The position numbers and the translations under genes were made by a program. From Massilia sp. erpn (GTDB taxonomy: Bacteria > Pseudomonadota > Gammaproteobacteria > Burkholderiales > Burkholderiaceae_D), in assembly GCF_024400215.1 (NCBI RefSeq), contig NZ_CP053748.1:1178001-1242000 (forward strand): a stretch of 64,000 bases of DNA. The letters run 5' to 3'. The notes under the pieces were generated by a model that had not been told where the DNA came from, ran no database searches, and saw only the letters and a list, made by a program, of their open reading frames with translations. How positions within the stretch are numbered: position 1 is the stretch's first letter; each line of letters starts with the position of its first letter. Positions 18,002 to 26,909 of this stretch are shown piece after piece.

Positions 18002-18074
18002 ACTCTAAACTGAAGCTTTTCGTCAGTAGGCCAGTATTATACAAGCTATTTAACGTAAAGCCAAATCTTTTTAC

Positions 18075-18956
18075 TCACTTCAACATTTCAGCGAATGGAT
18101 GCTGTGTCAGCGCTTTAGCTTTCCAAGCAGTCCAGGCGGCAGGCACATTGCTGAGCACTGCATCGGCCTGGGCCTCGCTCTCGAAGGCGCAGAACACACA
18201 AGCACCGGAGCCAGTCATCCTGGCATCGCCGTAAGCCCCCAGCCATTCTACCGCCTTTGCTACCGGCGGGAACAAGCGGGTGGCCACTTGTTGCAAGTCG
18301 TTCTTTCCAAAACCACGGTTATCTTGGCGATTTCCGTAGTGGCTGGAAAAGTCCGTTATCTTAACGAGGGGCGTGTCCCTTGTCAAATACTCAGACGAAA
18401 AAATTTGCGCGGTGGGGACCGCCACGCCTGGTTCGATCACCACATACCAGCAGTCGGGTGCGGCAACGGGCTGCAGCGCCTCACCCACGCCTTCGGCAAA
18501 ACCGGTCTGGCCGAAGATAAAGAAGGGGATGTCGGCGCCCAGCGGCAGGCCCAGATCCATCAGCTCCTGCCGGCTCAGGCCGGCCTGCCACAGCTGGTTC
18601 AGGGCCATCAGGGTGGTGGCCGCATCCGAGGAACCGCCGCCCACGCCGCCGCCCATGGGCAGCACTTTGTCGATGCCGATATCGACGCCGGGTGGCAGCG
18701 CGCCGCGCCGCTTCAACACCTCGGCTTGCAGCAGGCGGGCGGCGCGGATGATCAAGTCCTGTTCTGGCGGCACGCCGGGAAGATCGCTGACGCGGCGCAG
18801 CTCATGATCGGCGCGCAGGTCGAAATGCAGGCGGTCGCAGCGGTCGATCATCTGGAACACGGTTTGCAGCAGATGGTAACCGTCGGCGCGGCGGCCATTC
18901 ACGTGCAGGAATAGATTGAGTTTGGCCGGGGCCGGGCAATTCTTCAGGCTGCTCAT
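18075..18956 (-). CDS. ispE: 4-diphosphocytidyl-2-C-methyl-D-erythritol kinase
   Basis: A 293-residue GHMP kinase that phosphorylates CDP-methylerythritol in the MEP isoprenoid pathway. The N-terminal PAPAKLNLFLHV motif carries the catalytic Lys, LPMGGGVGGGSSDAAT is the ATP-binding glycine loop, and MTGSGACVFCAF is GHMP motif 3. The length is typical. Its start overlaps the lolB stop by four bases (ATGA), and tRNA-Gln follows. Confidence 0.97.
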   Translation of the reverse strand: MSSLKNCPAPAKLNLFLHVNGRRADGYHLLQTVFQMIDRCDRLHFDLRADHELRRVSDLPGVPPEQDLIIRAARLLQAEVLKRRGALPPGVDIGIDKVLPMGGGVGGGSSDAATTLMALNQLWQAGLSRQELMDLGLPLGADIPFFIFGQTGFAEGVGEALQPVAAPDCWYVVIEPGVAVPTAQIFSSEYLTRDTPLVKITDFSSHYGNRQDNRGFGKNDLQQVATRLFPPVAKAVEWLGAYGDARMTGSGACVFCAFESEAQADAVLSNVPAAWTAWKAKALTQHPFAEMLK

Positions 18957-19585
18957 TCGGGGCGGATCACAATACGGATGGAGATATCGTCGATGGTTTC
19001 GCCGGTACGGCGTTCGGCATCGATGCGCAGGGGCTTGGGCGGCATGCTGCCCTCCTGCCAGGTCACATAGCTAAGCTGCCAGCCGTCCCGGGTCTTGACC
19101 GTGTTGACGGCTGGACTGGCGGCGAAGGGTTTGCCGTCGGCGCCGATGGCGTGGCCCTGCAGCCAGTCGCGCAGGCCGGCCACCGGCAGCGGCCAGCCCA
19201 GGGCTTCGCGGCTCAGCTGGTCGATAGTGGGCGCCGTGCGCGGCGGATTCTTGCCGTCGCTCAGCGTGGCCGCTTCGGGCGTGACAGCAATCACGGCAAT
19301 GGTCTGGCCCAGCGGGTTGGACAGGGTGATGTCGGTGCGCGTCGTGGTCTGGCGCCATTCAAAGCTGCCGTTCAGCGACTGGCTGCTGCCGTCGCGGGTG
19401 TAATTGACCGACAGCCGACCCTGCAGCTCCAACGCCGCGCGATACGGGGCCACATGGGCGGCCGACAGCGGTTCGCGCGGCGTGCTGGCGCAGCCGGCCA
19501 GGGCCAGGATGGAGGCGGCCGCGCAGGCGGCCAGTGCGGCACGGGCGGCGGGGATGGCACAAAGGCCGATTCGGGTAGAGCTCAT
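18953..19585 (-). CDS. lolB: outer-membrane lipoprotein insertase LolB
   Basis: A 210-residue lipoprotein. The signal peptide ends in a clear lipobox (LALAGC, acylated Cys near residue 31), followed by the unclosed beta-barrel region with LQGRLSVNYTRDGSSQSLNGSFEWRQ and LSREALGWPLPVAGLRDWLQG, hallmarks of LolB. It takes lipoproteins from LolA into the outer membrane. The start was chosen at MSSTRIG to give a normal signal peptide. It is coupled to ispE by ATGA and lies seven bases after the TPR-lipoprotein gene. Confidence 0.93.
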   Translation of the reverse strand: MSSTRIGLCAIPAARAALAACAAASILALAGCASTPREPLSAAHVAPYRAALELQGRLSVNYTRDGSSQSLNGSFEWRQTTTRTDITLSNPLGQTIAVIAVTPEAATLSDGKNPPRTAPTIDQLSREALGWPLPVAGLRDWLQGHAIGADGKPFAASPAVNTVKTRDGWQLSYVTWQEGSMPPKPLRIDAERRTGETIDDISIRIVIRPE

Positions 19586-19592
19586 GCAATCC

Positions 19593-21383
19593 TTATATGC
19601 TGGCGTTGAGGCGTTCCAGGGTGCTGCGCAGCGCATCGTTTTTCGGGTCTTTGGCGCGCGCTTCGCGCCACAGGCTCTGGGCGCCATCCTTATCGCCCTG
19701 TGCCCACAGCACTTCACCCAGGTGGACGGCGATTTCCGGATCGTTGCGCAGCTTGTAAGCCTGGCGCAGATACTGCTCGGCCTCTTTCAGCTTGCCCATG
19801 CGGAATTGCACCCAGCCCATGCTGTCCATGATGAAGGGATCGCCAGGCGCCATCTGCAAGGCTTTTTCGATCAGGGCCTGTGCCTCCTCCAGGCGCACAT
19901 TGCGCTCGGCCAGCGAGTAGCCGAGGGCGTTGTAGGCGTGGTGGTTGTCGGGCGCGGCTTCGATGACCCGGCGCAGGATCTGCTCCATCAATTCCAGCCG
20001 GCCCAGTTTTTCGGCCGCCAGGGCAAAGTCGTACAGCAGTTCGGCGTGGGCGGGGAAGCGCTGCACGGCGCCTTCCAGCACGGCGAAGCTGTCCTCCGCC
20101 TTGCCGGCGTCGCGCAGCAGCTGGGCTTCGGTTTGCATGATCTGGGCTTGTTCGGCCGGGTCGCTGGTCTGAATCTGGCTCAGCAGGGTGCGCGCCTGCG
20201 CCAGATCGCCCTTGCGCGCCGCCAGATGCGCGCGCTTCAGGCGCGCGGTCAGATAAACGCGCGGATCATTGCCTTCCACCCGGTCCAGCCAGCCGATGGC
20301 AGCGTCGAAATCGCCGCGCTCTTCGGCGATCTGGGCCAGGATCAGCAAGGCCTTGGACGGGTCGCGCTCTTCGCCCTCGCTGCTTTCCAGCACTGCGACG
20401 AAACGCTTGAAGTACTCTTCCGCCACGGGGATCTCGTTGGCCTGCATCGACATGATGCCCAGCGCATACAGGGTGGCGGGATTGTCCGGCTGGGCCGTCA
20501 GCAGCTGCTCGAATTGCTGGCGGGCCTGACTGTACTGTTTTTGCTCGACCAGCAGGCGGGCATAGGCCGAGCGCACTTCGCGCGACTTGGGATACTGGGC
20601 CAGGAAGCCTTTGAACAGCTGGGTGGCGCCATCCAGATCCTGCAAGACCTGGCCCAGGGTCAGCACGGCCAGCTCCGAATCAGGCTTGATGCGCAGTGCC
20701 TCCTTCGCTTCTTTCTGGGCGCGCTCATTGTCGCTATTGGCGGCCGCGCCCTGGGCCAGCACCAGATGGGTTTCCAGCATGCCCGCATACGGCGCCAGTA
20801 CGCGCTGCATCAGGGCGAAGGCGGCGCCCTTGTCGCGCGCGCGCAGCAGGAATTGCTGCATCTGGAACATGGCCAGGCCGCGCGCGGCGGGCGGCGCGGT
20901 TTTCAGGCGCTGGGAAAAGACTTGCTCGCTTTCGGCCAGATCGTCGCCCAGCACGGCAAAGCCGAGGAAATATTGGGCCGCCTCGTCCGATTCCGGCGCC
21001 AGTTCGCGCCACAGGCGGATGGCGGCCAGCGCTTCATTGCCCTGCTTGGCGGCCAGGGCCATTTCAGCCGACCGGCGCGCCAGGCGCGGGTCGCGGGTCT
21101 GCTGGGCCAGCACCATCATGGTGACATAGGCGCTTTGCCACTGGCCGCGCTTGAAATCGAGCTCGGCCTTGGTCAGTTTGTAGAACAGCTCGCTGGTCAG
21201 TTCGACGGCGGGCAGCTTTTCTTCGGCCTGGGCGGCGGCGGCAATGGCTTCCGAAGCCGGGGTTTCGGGCGCCGGGGCGGCCGCGGCCTCCGCTTCGGCC
21301 GGCGTGTCCGCCTGTTTTTGTGGCGCAACGGCGCATGCCGACAGCAAAGCCGAGAGGGTTACAATGACGAATGCGTTTTTCAA
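19593..21383 (-). CDS. tetratricopeptide-repeat lipoprotein
   Basis: About 596 residues. The likely start is a TTG preceded by CAGGATC, giving MKNAFVIVTLSALLSAC, a type II signal peptide with lipobox LSAC. The mature part is almost wholly TPR helices, clear toward the C-terminus (HHAYNALGYSLAERNVRLEEAQALIEKAL, MDSMGWVQFRMGKLKEAEQYLRQAY). It is the first gene of an operon with lolB and ispE. A TPR protein upstream of lolB is common in betaproteobacteria and may help outer-membrane assembly; no partner is known. Confidence 0.88.
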   Translation of the reverse strand: MKNAFVIVTLSALLSACAVAPQKQADTPAEAEAAAAPAPETPASEAIAAAAQAEEKLPAVELTSELFYKLTKAELDFKRGQWQSAYVTMMVLAQQTRDPRLARRSAEMALAAKQGNEALAAIRLWRELAPESDEAAQYFLGFAVLGDDLAESEQVFSQRLKTAPPAARGLAMFQMQQFLLRARDKGAAFALMQRVLAPYAGMLETHLVLAQGAAANSDNERAQKEAKEALRIKPDSELAVLTLGQVLQDLDGATQLFKGFLAQYPKSREVRSAYARLLVEQKQYSQARQQFEQLLTAQPDNPATLYALGIMSMQANEIPVAEEYFKRFVAVLESSEGEERDPSKALLILAQIAEERGDFDAAIGWLDRVEGNDPRVYLTARLKRAHLAARKGDLAQARTLLSQIQTSDPAEQAQIMQTEAQLLRDAGKAEDSFAVLEGAVQRFPAHAELLYDFALAAEKLGRLELMEQILRRVIEAAPDNHHAYNALGYSLAERNVRLEEAQALIEKALQMAPGDPFIMDSMGWVQFRMGKLKEAEQYLRQAYKLRNDPEIAVHLGEVLWAQGDKDGAQSLWREARAKDPKNDALRSTLERLNASI

Positions 21384-21460
21384 AGGATTGATCCTGCAAA
21401 TCGGGCTCAAGTCTTGATTTTACGCCCAACCACATGCTTGCGTGCATTTACGAGTCCCCC

Positions 21461-22294
21461 ATGCCTGAATTACCCGAAGTAGAAGTCACCCGTCTCGGCG
21501 TTGCGCCCCACCTGGAAGGCCGCGCCGTGCGCGCTGTCGTGCTGCGCCGCGAAGGCTTGCGCTGGCCGTTTCCGGCCGAGCTGCCGCAGTTGCTGGCGGG
21601 CCGCACCGTGCTCTCCACCGGGCGGCGCGGCAAATACCTGCTGATCGAATTCGAACACGGCACGCTGATCGTCCACCTCGGCATGTCGGGCCATCTGCGC
21701 GTGCTGCCGCCCGATATTCCAGCCGATAAGCACGACCATTTCGACCTGGTGGTGGAAGGCCCGCAGGGGCGCGAAGTGCTGCGCATGACCGATCCGCGCC
21801 GCTTCGGCGCCGTGCTCTGGCATCCCAACGAGGATGGCGCGCTGGATGAACATATGCTGCTGCGCGGCCTGGGTGTGGAGCCGCTGGGACCGGCCTTCAC
21901 GGGCGCCCTGCTCTACCGCCAGACGCGCACGCGCAGCAGCGCCGTCAAGCAGGTGCTGATGGCAGGCGATATTGTGGTGGGCGTTGGCAATATTTATTGT
22001 TCCGAAAGCTTGTTCCGCGCCGGCATCAATCCGAAGACGGCGGCCAACCGCATCAGTCCCGCGCGCTATGACCGCCTGGCCCAGTGCATCCGCGAGGTGC
22101 TGGCCGAGGCCATTGTGCAGGGCGGCAGCACCTTGCGCGACTTCATCAGCGTGAACGGCCAGTCCGGCTATTTCCAGCAATCGTATTTCGTCTATGATCG
22201 TGCTGGCGTGCCCTGCCGCATTTGCGGCGCGCCGGTGCGCCAGATCAAGCAAGGACAGCGTTCGACTTTTTATTGCGTGAACTGCCAGAAATAA
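21461..22294 (+). CDS. mutM: formamidopyrimidine-DNA glycosylase
   Basis: A 277-residue Fpg/MutM that excises 8-oxoguanine and FaPy lesions and nicks the site. The protein begins MPELPEVE, where Pro2 (after Met removal) is the Schiff-base nucleophile and Glu3 the catalytic acid. KYLLIEF with Lys near residue 60 and a C-terminal zinc finger with four Cys (CRICGAP...FYCVNC) complete the family signature. It is divergent from the TPR lipoprotein and followed by a dynamin-like GTPase and mutY on the same strand. Confidence 0.97.
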   Translation: MPELPEVEVTRLGVAPHLEGRAVRAVVLRREGLRWPFPAELPQLLAGRTVLSTGRRGKYLLIEFEHGTLIVHLGMSGHLRVLPPDIPADKHDHFDLVVEGPQGREVLRMTDPRRFGAVLWHPNEDGALDEHMLLRGLGVEPLGPAFTGALLYRQTRTRSSAVKQVLMAGDIVVGVGNIYCSESLFRAGINPKTAANRISPARYDRLAQCIREVLAEAIVQGGSTLRDFISVNGQSGYFQQSYFVYDRAGVPCRICGAPVRQIKQGQRSTFYCVNCQK

Positions 22295-22335
22295 TCCCTG
22301 GCGTTTTGGACCATCCAACGTGCGAGGCAAGCGGC

Positions 22336-24267
22336 ATGATGGCGAGAGACCTGGAGCACTACAGCGCATGGCGTCTGGGCGTGGCCAAGACGGTGCAGGC
22401 TTACCGCACCTGGCTGGCCGGCACGCCGCTGGCCGACGCCGCCGCCGAACAGCGCCTGGCGCGCGCGCTGGCACGCCTGGCCGACGACAAGATGTCGGTG
22501 GCCTTCGTGGCCGAATTCTCGCGCGGCAAATCGGAACTGATCAACGCCATCTTCTTCGCCGATTACGGCCAGCGCATCCTGCCTTCGGCGGCCGGGCGCA
22601 CCACCATGTGCCCCACCGAACTGCAATACGATCCGGCCTGGCCTGCCTGCATCCGCCTGCTGCCGATCGAGACGCGCGCCGCCAAGCTTTCCACCAGCGA
22701 TTACCGCGACGATGCCGCCGCCTGGACCATGCTGCCGCTGAACCTGGAGGCGGCCGACGAGATGCAGCAGGTGTTCAAACAGGTCAGCCGCACCCGCCAG
22801 GTGAGCGTGGACGAGGCGCGCAACTACGGCCTGTATGACGAGAACGATCCCGACCTGGCCGCCACGCTCGACGCGCAGGGTCTGGTCGAAATCTCGCTGT
22901 GGCGCCACGCCATCATCAATTTCCCGCATCCGCTGCTGAAGCAAGGCCTGGTGATCCTCGATACGCCCGGCCTGAACGCCATCGGCACCGAACCGGAACT
23001 GACGCTGAACCTGATCCCGCATGCGCATGCCGTGCTGTTCATCCTGGCCGCCGATACCGGCGTGACCAAGAGCGATATCGAAGTCTGGCGCCAGCATATC
23101 GGCGGCGGCGCGGGCCGGCTGGTGGTGCTGAACAAGATCGACAGCATGTGGGACGCCTTGCGCAGCGACGCCGAAGTCGATGGCGAGATCACGCGCCAGC
23201 AGGAGCATGCGGCGCATATGCTGGCCTTGCGGCCGGACCAGGTGTTTCCGGTCTCGGCGCAGAAGGCGCTGGTGGGCAAGATCACGGGCGACCAGGCCCT
23301 GCTCGCCAAGAGCCGCATGCTGGAGCTGGAGCGCGCCCTGTTCGACGAGCTGATTCCGGCCAAGAAGGACATCATCCGCCAGCGCCTGGCCGGCGATCTC
23401 ACGGCCCTGGGCGCCGCGCAGCAGGCCATGGTGGCGGCACGCATGCGCGGCCTGGTCGAACAACTGCATGAACTGCGCAGCCTGCGCGGCAAGAACCAGA
23501 GCGTGATCGCGCATATGATGCGGCGCGTCGACGCCGAGAAAAAGGAGTTCGACGCCAGCCTGTTCAAGCTGCAGGGCACGCGCGCCGTCTTCACCCGCCT
23601 GTCCACCGAGCTGTATGACAGCCTGGGCATGGATATGCTGCGCGACCATGTGCACGAGGTGCGCGCGGCCATGGGCAACAGCGCCTTCTCCACCGGCATG
23701 CGCGAGGCGGTGCGCGTATTCTTCGCCGCGCTGCGCGCCGACCTGCAGTTATCGGAACAGAAAGTGGAGGAAATCCACGGCATGATGGATGCGATGTACC
23801 GCCAGTTTTCCAGCGAACACGGGATCGCGCTGGCCCTGCCCATGGCGTTTTCGCTGGAACGCTACCGGCGGGAGATCGCCGACATCGAAAACGTTTATCA
23901 TAAGCAGTTTGGCGCCGCCGCCATGCTGACCACCTCGCGCCTGTCGCTGATGGAGCGCTTCTTCGACTCGATCGCCTCGGCCGTCAAGCGCTGCTTCAAG
24001 GCGGCCAATGCCGACGCCGAAGCCTGGCTGAAAGTCATCATGGCGCCGCTGGAAGCGCAGATCCGCCAGCACAAGGAGCAGCTGAAGCACCGGCTGGCCG
24101 CCGTGCAGCGCATCCACGAGGCGAGCGACAGCCTGGAACAGAAGATCGCCGCCTTCGAGGCCAGCCAGGCGGAACTGGAACAGCAGAAAGCCCGCCTGGC
24201 CGAGCTGGCGGGCGATATCAGCATCGCCCTGCAGGCCGAATTCGTGGCGCTGGACGCCGCCGCATAA
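22336..24267 (+). CDS. dynamin-family large GTPase
   Basis: A 643-residue bacterial dynamin-like protein. The P-loop region reads AEFSRGKSELINAIF (around residue 56), with Ala in place of the usual first Gly but GKS intact. GRTTMCPTEL supplies the switch Thr, LDTPGLN is G3, and NKID (in LVVLNKIDSMWD) is G4. Long helical, coiled-coil-prone segments follow, as in the stalk of the family; no clear transmembrane helix is seen. The start has GAGG upstream. It lies between mutM and mutY, with mutY only 15 bases on. It may remodel membrane or nucleoid-associated structures; function is unknown. Confidence 0.85.
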   Translation: MMARDLEHYSAWRLGVAKTVQAYRTWLAGTPLADAAAEQRLARALARLADDKMSVAFVAEFSRGKSELINAIFFADYGQRILPSAAGRTTMCPTELQYDPAWPACIRLLPIETRAAKLSTSDYRDDAAAWTMLPLNLEAADEMQQVFKQVSRTRQVSVDEARNYGLYDENDPDLAATLDAQGLVEISLWRHAIINFPHPLLKQGLVILDTPGLNAIGTEPELTLNLIPHAHAVLFILAADTGVTKSDIEVWRQHIGGGAGRLVVLNKIDSMWDALRSDAEVDGEITRQQEHAAHMLALRPDQVFPVSAQKALVGKITGDQALLAKSRMLELERALFDELIPAKKDIIRQRLAGDLTALGAAQQAMVAARMRGLVEQLHELRSLRGKNQSVIAHMMRRVDAEKKEFDASLFKLQGTRAVFTRLSTELYDSLGMDMLRDHVHEVRAAMGNSAFSTGMREAVRVFFAALRADLQLSEQKVEEIHGMMDAMYRQFSSEHGIALALPMAFSLERYRREIADIENVYHKQFGAAAMLTTSRLSLMERFFDSIASAVKRCFKAANADAEAWLKVIMAPLEAQIRQHKEQLKHRLAAVQRIHEASDSLEQKIAAFEASQAELEQQKARLAELAGDISIALQAEFVALDAAA

Positions 24268-24282
24268 ATCACAGGAATTGAA

Positions 24283-25407
24283 TTGCTTCACGAAGACTTT
24301 GCAGACCCCAGTTTTTCCGCCGCCGTGATCGGCTGGCAGAAAGCCCACGGACGCCACGCCCTGCCGTGGCAAAACACGCGCGACGCCTACCTGATCTGGC
24401 TGTCGGAAATCATGTTGCAGCAGACCCAGGTGTCGGCCGTGCTGGGTTATTACGCGCGCTTTCTGGAGCGTTTCCCCACACTGCGCGAGCTGGCCGCGGC
24501 GCCGGTGGAGGACGTGATGGCGCAGTGGAGCGGCCTCGGTTACTACACCCGGGCGCGCAATCTGCACCGCTGCGCGCAGCAGGTGGTGGCGCAGTACGAT
24601 GGCGTCTTCCCCTCCGACCCGGCCCTGCTGGCCGAGCTGCCTGGCATCGGACGCTCGACGGCGGCGGCGATTTCCGCCTTCTCCAGCGGCACGCGCGCCG
24701 CCATCATGGACGGCAATGTGAAACGCGTGTTTGCGCGGGTGTTCGGCATCGCTACCTTCCCGGGCGAAAAAAAGACCGAGCAAGCCATGTGGCGGCGCGC
24801 CGAAGCCCTGCTGCCGGCCAGCGGCATCGAGTCCTATACCCAGGGGCTGATGGACATGGGCGCGACGCTGTGCACGCGCAGCAGCCCCGATTGCGCGCGC
24901 TGCCCGATGCAGCAGCGCTGCGTGGCGCACCTGACGCAGCGCACCAAGGATCTGCCGGTGCGCAAGCCGAAGAAAGCCACGCCGGAAAAGCACGCGACCC
25001 TGCTGCTGATCGTGGACAAGGGCGAAGTGCTGCTGGAGCAGCGTCCCGCCAGCGGCATCTGGGGTGGCCTGCTGTCGCTGCCGGAACTCGATGGCCACAA
25101 TCTGGCCGAGGATGATGAGGAGCAGCCGGCAATCGACCAGACCGCGCTGGTGCGCGCCATGCAGCCTTTCGGCGAGATGGAGTCGCAGGAGCGGCTGATG
25201 ACCGTGACCCACGTCTTCACCCACTACAAGCTGCATATCGCGCCGCTGCTGATCACGCTGGCGCGCCGCGAGCCGCTGGCCGGCGAGGCGCGCTACCAAT
25301 GGCTGGACACGGGCCGCGTGGCCGACGCCGCCCTGCCCGCGCCGGTCAAGAAGCTGCTGCTGGAATTGCTGGGCGACCGGGCGAATAGCCAGGCGCGCAT
25401 GTTTTAG
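24283..25407 (+). CDS. mutY: A/G-specific adenine glycosylase
   Basis: A 374-residue MutY that removes adenine paired with 8-oxoguanine. The catalytic region begins with LPWQNTRDAYLIWLSEIMLQQTQV (catalytic Glu in SEIMLQQT). The helix-hairpin-helix is LPGIGRSTAAAI followed by the catalytic Asp in MDGNVKRV, and the [4Fe-4S] ligands are CTRSSPDCARCPMQQRC. The C-terminal NUDIX-like domain (from about residue 235) recognises 8-oxoG. Translation starts at TTG with AGGA seven bases upstream. It forms an operon with the dynamin gene. Confidence 0.96.
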   Translation: MLHEDFADPSFSAAVIGWQKAHGRHALPWQNTRDAYLIWLSEIMLQQTQVSAVLGYYARFLERFPTLRELAAAPVEDVMAQWSGLGYYTRARNLHRCAQQVVAQYDGVFPSDPALLAELPGIGRSTAAAISAFSSGTRAAIMDGNVKRVFARVFGIATFPGEKKTEQAMWRRAEALLPASGIESYTQGLMDMGATLCTRSSPDCARCPMQQRCVAHLTQRTKDLPVRKPKKATPEKHATLLLIVDKGEVLLEQRPASGIWGGLLSLPELDGHNLAEDDEEQPAIDQTALVRAMQPFGEMESQERLMTVTHVFTHYKLHIAPLLITLARREPLAGEARYQWLDTGRVADAALPAPVKKLLLELLGDRANSQARMF

Positions 25408-25703
25408 CGGGCCAGATGTATCGTGGCGACGGCCGCCGAGATTGAAACGGCCGCCAAAGCCGTAGCCGTCGAGATAAACCAGGTGATAAGCCGGGATTCG
25501 AGCTTGGCAATCTGGGTTTCCAATTTCGCCACATCCTCCTTGGTGGCGTAATTGGAGCAGATAACCGCGAGATCTTCCTTGGTCGCGTATACCTCCAAGT
25601 CCTGCTTGGTGGCATAGTTGGCGCGAATCTGCCCAAGGTCGAGCTTGATGTGCGCCACATCAGCTTCCAAGGTAACAAAACGCTCGATGAAGTTCTCGTC
25701 CAT
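25404..25703 (-). CDS. small coiled-coil protein with C-terminal membrane helix
   Basis: A 99-residue protein. Residues 10-70 are a heptad-patterned coiled coil containing three degenerate YATKxDL units (NYATKQDLEV, YATKEDLAV, NYATKEDVAK), followed by one hydrophobic helix (about residues 74-95). The shape resembles DUF1640/CCDC90-like or XhlA-type proteins; it is tail-anchored and has no known function. It overlaps the mutY stop by four bases on the opposite strand. Confidence 0.65.
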   Translation of the reverse strand: MDENFIERFVTLEADVAHIKLDLGQIRANYATKQDLEVYATKEDLAVICSNYATKEDVAKLETQIAKLESRLITWFISTATALAAVSISAAVATIHLAR

Positions 25704-25766
25704 GATGCTTCATCATCGTCCGCGCAAGCGGCAAGGTCAAGCGGGATAGACGGCCGTTGACCTGGA

Positions 25767-26897
25767 TCAGAGCTCTTCCAGAGAATACAGCCGGCGGTGC
25801 ACCTGGATGGCGTAGCGGTCGGTCATGCCGGCGATGTAGTCGGCGATGCGGCGCGCCTGCAGGCTGGCGTCGCCGGACGGTTCGCGGTAATCGGGCGGCA
25901 GCAGGAAGGCGTCGGCGGTGAAGGCGTCGTACAGCTCGCGCAGCATGCGGCTCGCTTTCAGGCGCATGCGGTTGACCTTGTAGTGGCGGTAGAGATTCTC
26001 GCGCAGGAAGCGCTTGAGTTCCGTCGCATCCTTGCGCATCTGGTCGGAGAAGCGGATCAGCGGCGGCGCGGCGCGTACTTCCTCGATGCTGCGCGGCGCG
26101 GCTTCGCGGATACGTTCGCCGGAGGTGGCGATCAGGTCGTCGGCCAGGGCCGTGATCAGGCGGCGCAGGGTTTCGTAAATGGCGCGGCGGCCGGCCAGGC
26201 CCGGATACACCGCCTGCACCTCGCGCCACAGGCGGGCGAAGAAATCCACCTGCTCCAGCTGGGCGATGCTGATCAGCCCCGAACGCAGGCCATCGTCGAT
26301 ATCGTGGCTGTTGTAGGCGATTTCGTCGGCCAGATTGGTGAGCTGGGCTTCCAGCGAGGGCTGGCTGCGGTCGAGGAAGCGCTGCGCCACCTCGCCCAGC
26401 AGGCGCGCATTGTGCAGCGAGCAGTGCTTGAGGATGCCCTCGCGCGTTTCGAACATCAGGTTCAAGCCATCGAAAGCGCCATACTGCTGTTCCAGCTGGT
26501 CGACCACACGCAGGCTTTGCAGATTGTGCTCGAAGCCGCCATGCTCCTTCATGCACTCGTTCAGCACATCCTGTCCCACGTGGCCGAAGGGCGTATGGCC
26601 CAGGTCATGCGCCAGGGCGATGGCTTCCACCAGGTCTTCATTCAGGCGCAAATTGCGCGCCAGCGAGCGGCCGATCTGGGCCACCTCCAGGCTGTGCGTG
26701 AGGCGGGTGCGGAACAGGTCGCCCTCGTGGTTGAGGAAGACCTGGGTCTTGTATTCGAGCCGGCGGAAGGCGGTGGAATGGATGATGCGGTCGCGGTCGC
26801 GCTGGAACTGGCTGCGCGAGGCGTGCGGGGTTTCCGGGGCGCGGCGGCCACGCCCCAGGTCCGAATGCGCGGCGTAAGGGGCGAGGCTTTCTTCCAT
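25767..26897 (-). CDS. dgt: dGTP triphosphohydrolase-like protein
   Basis: A 376-residue HD-domain dNTPase of the Dgt type (short form). The metal-binding residues are visible as [13 protein letters not shown], then [15 protein letters not shown] (HD pair), then the later Asp in [14 protein letters not shown]. It hydrolyses dNTPs to deoxynucleosides and triphosphate, helping control the dNTP pool. It lies 12 bases after the aroKB stop, in the common aroK-aroB-dgt order. Confidence 0.94.
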   Translation of the reverse strand: MEESLAPYAAHSDLGRGRRAPETPHASRSQFQRDRDRIIHSTAFRRLEYKTQVFLNHEGDLFRTRLTHSLEVAQIGRSLARNLRLNEDLVEAIALAHDLGHTPFGHVGQDVLNECMKEHGGFEHNLQSLRVVDQLEQQYGAFDGLNLMFETREGILKHCSLHNARLLGEVAQRFLDRSQPSLEAQLTNLADEIAYNSHDIDDGLRSGLISIAQLEQVDFFARLWREVQAVYPGLAGRRAIYETLRRLITALADDLIATSGERIREAAPRSIEEVRAAPPLIRFSDQMRKDATELKRFLRENLYRHYKVNRMRLKASRMLRELYDAFTADAFLLPPDYREPSGDASLQARRIADYIAGMTDRYAIQVHRRLYSLEEL

Positions 26898-26909
26898 GGC
26901 GGCTCCGGC

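Noticed and set aside
19404..21482. Plus-strand open frame of about 690 codons opposite the TPR lipoprotein
   Set aside because: It is a shadow of a TPR gene with clear lipobox and repeats.
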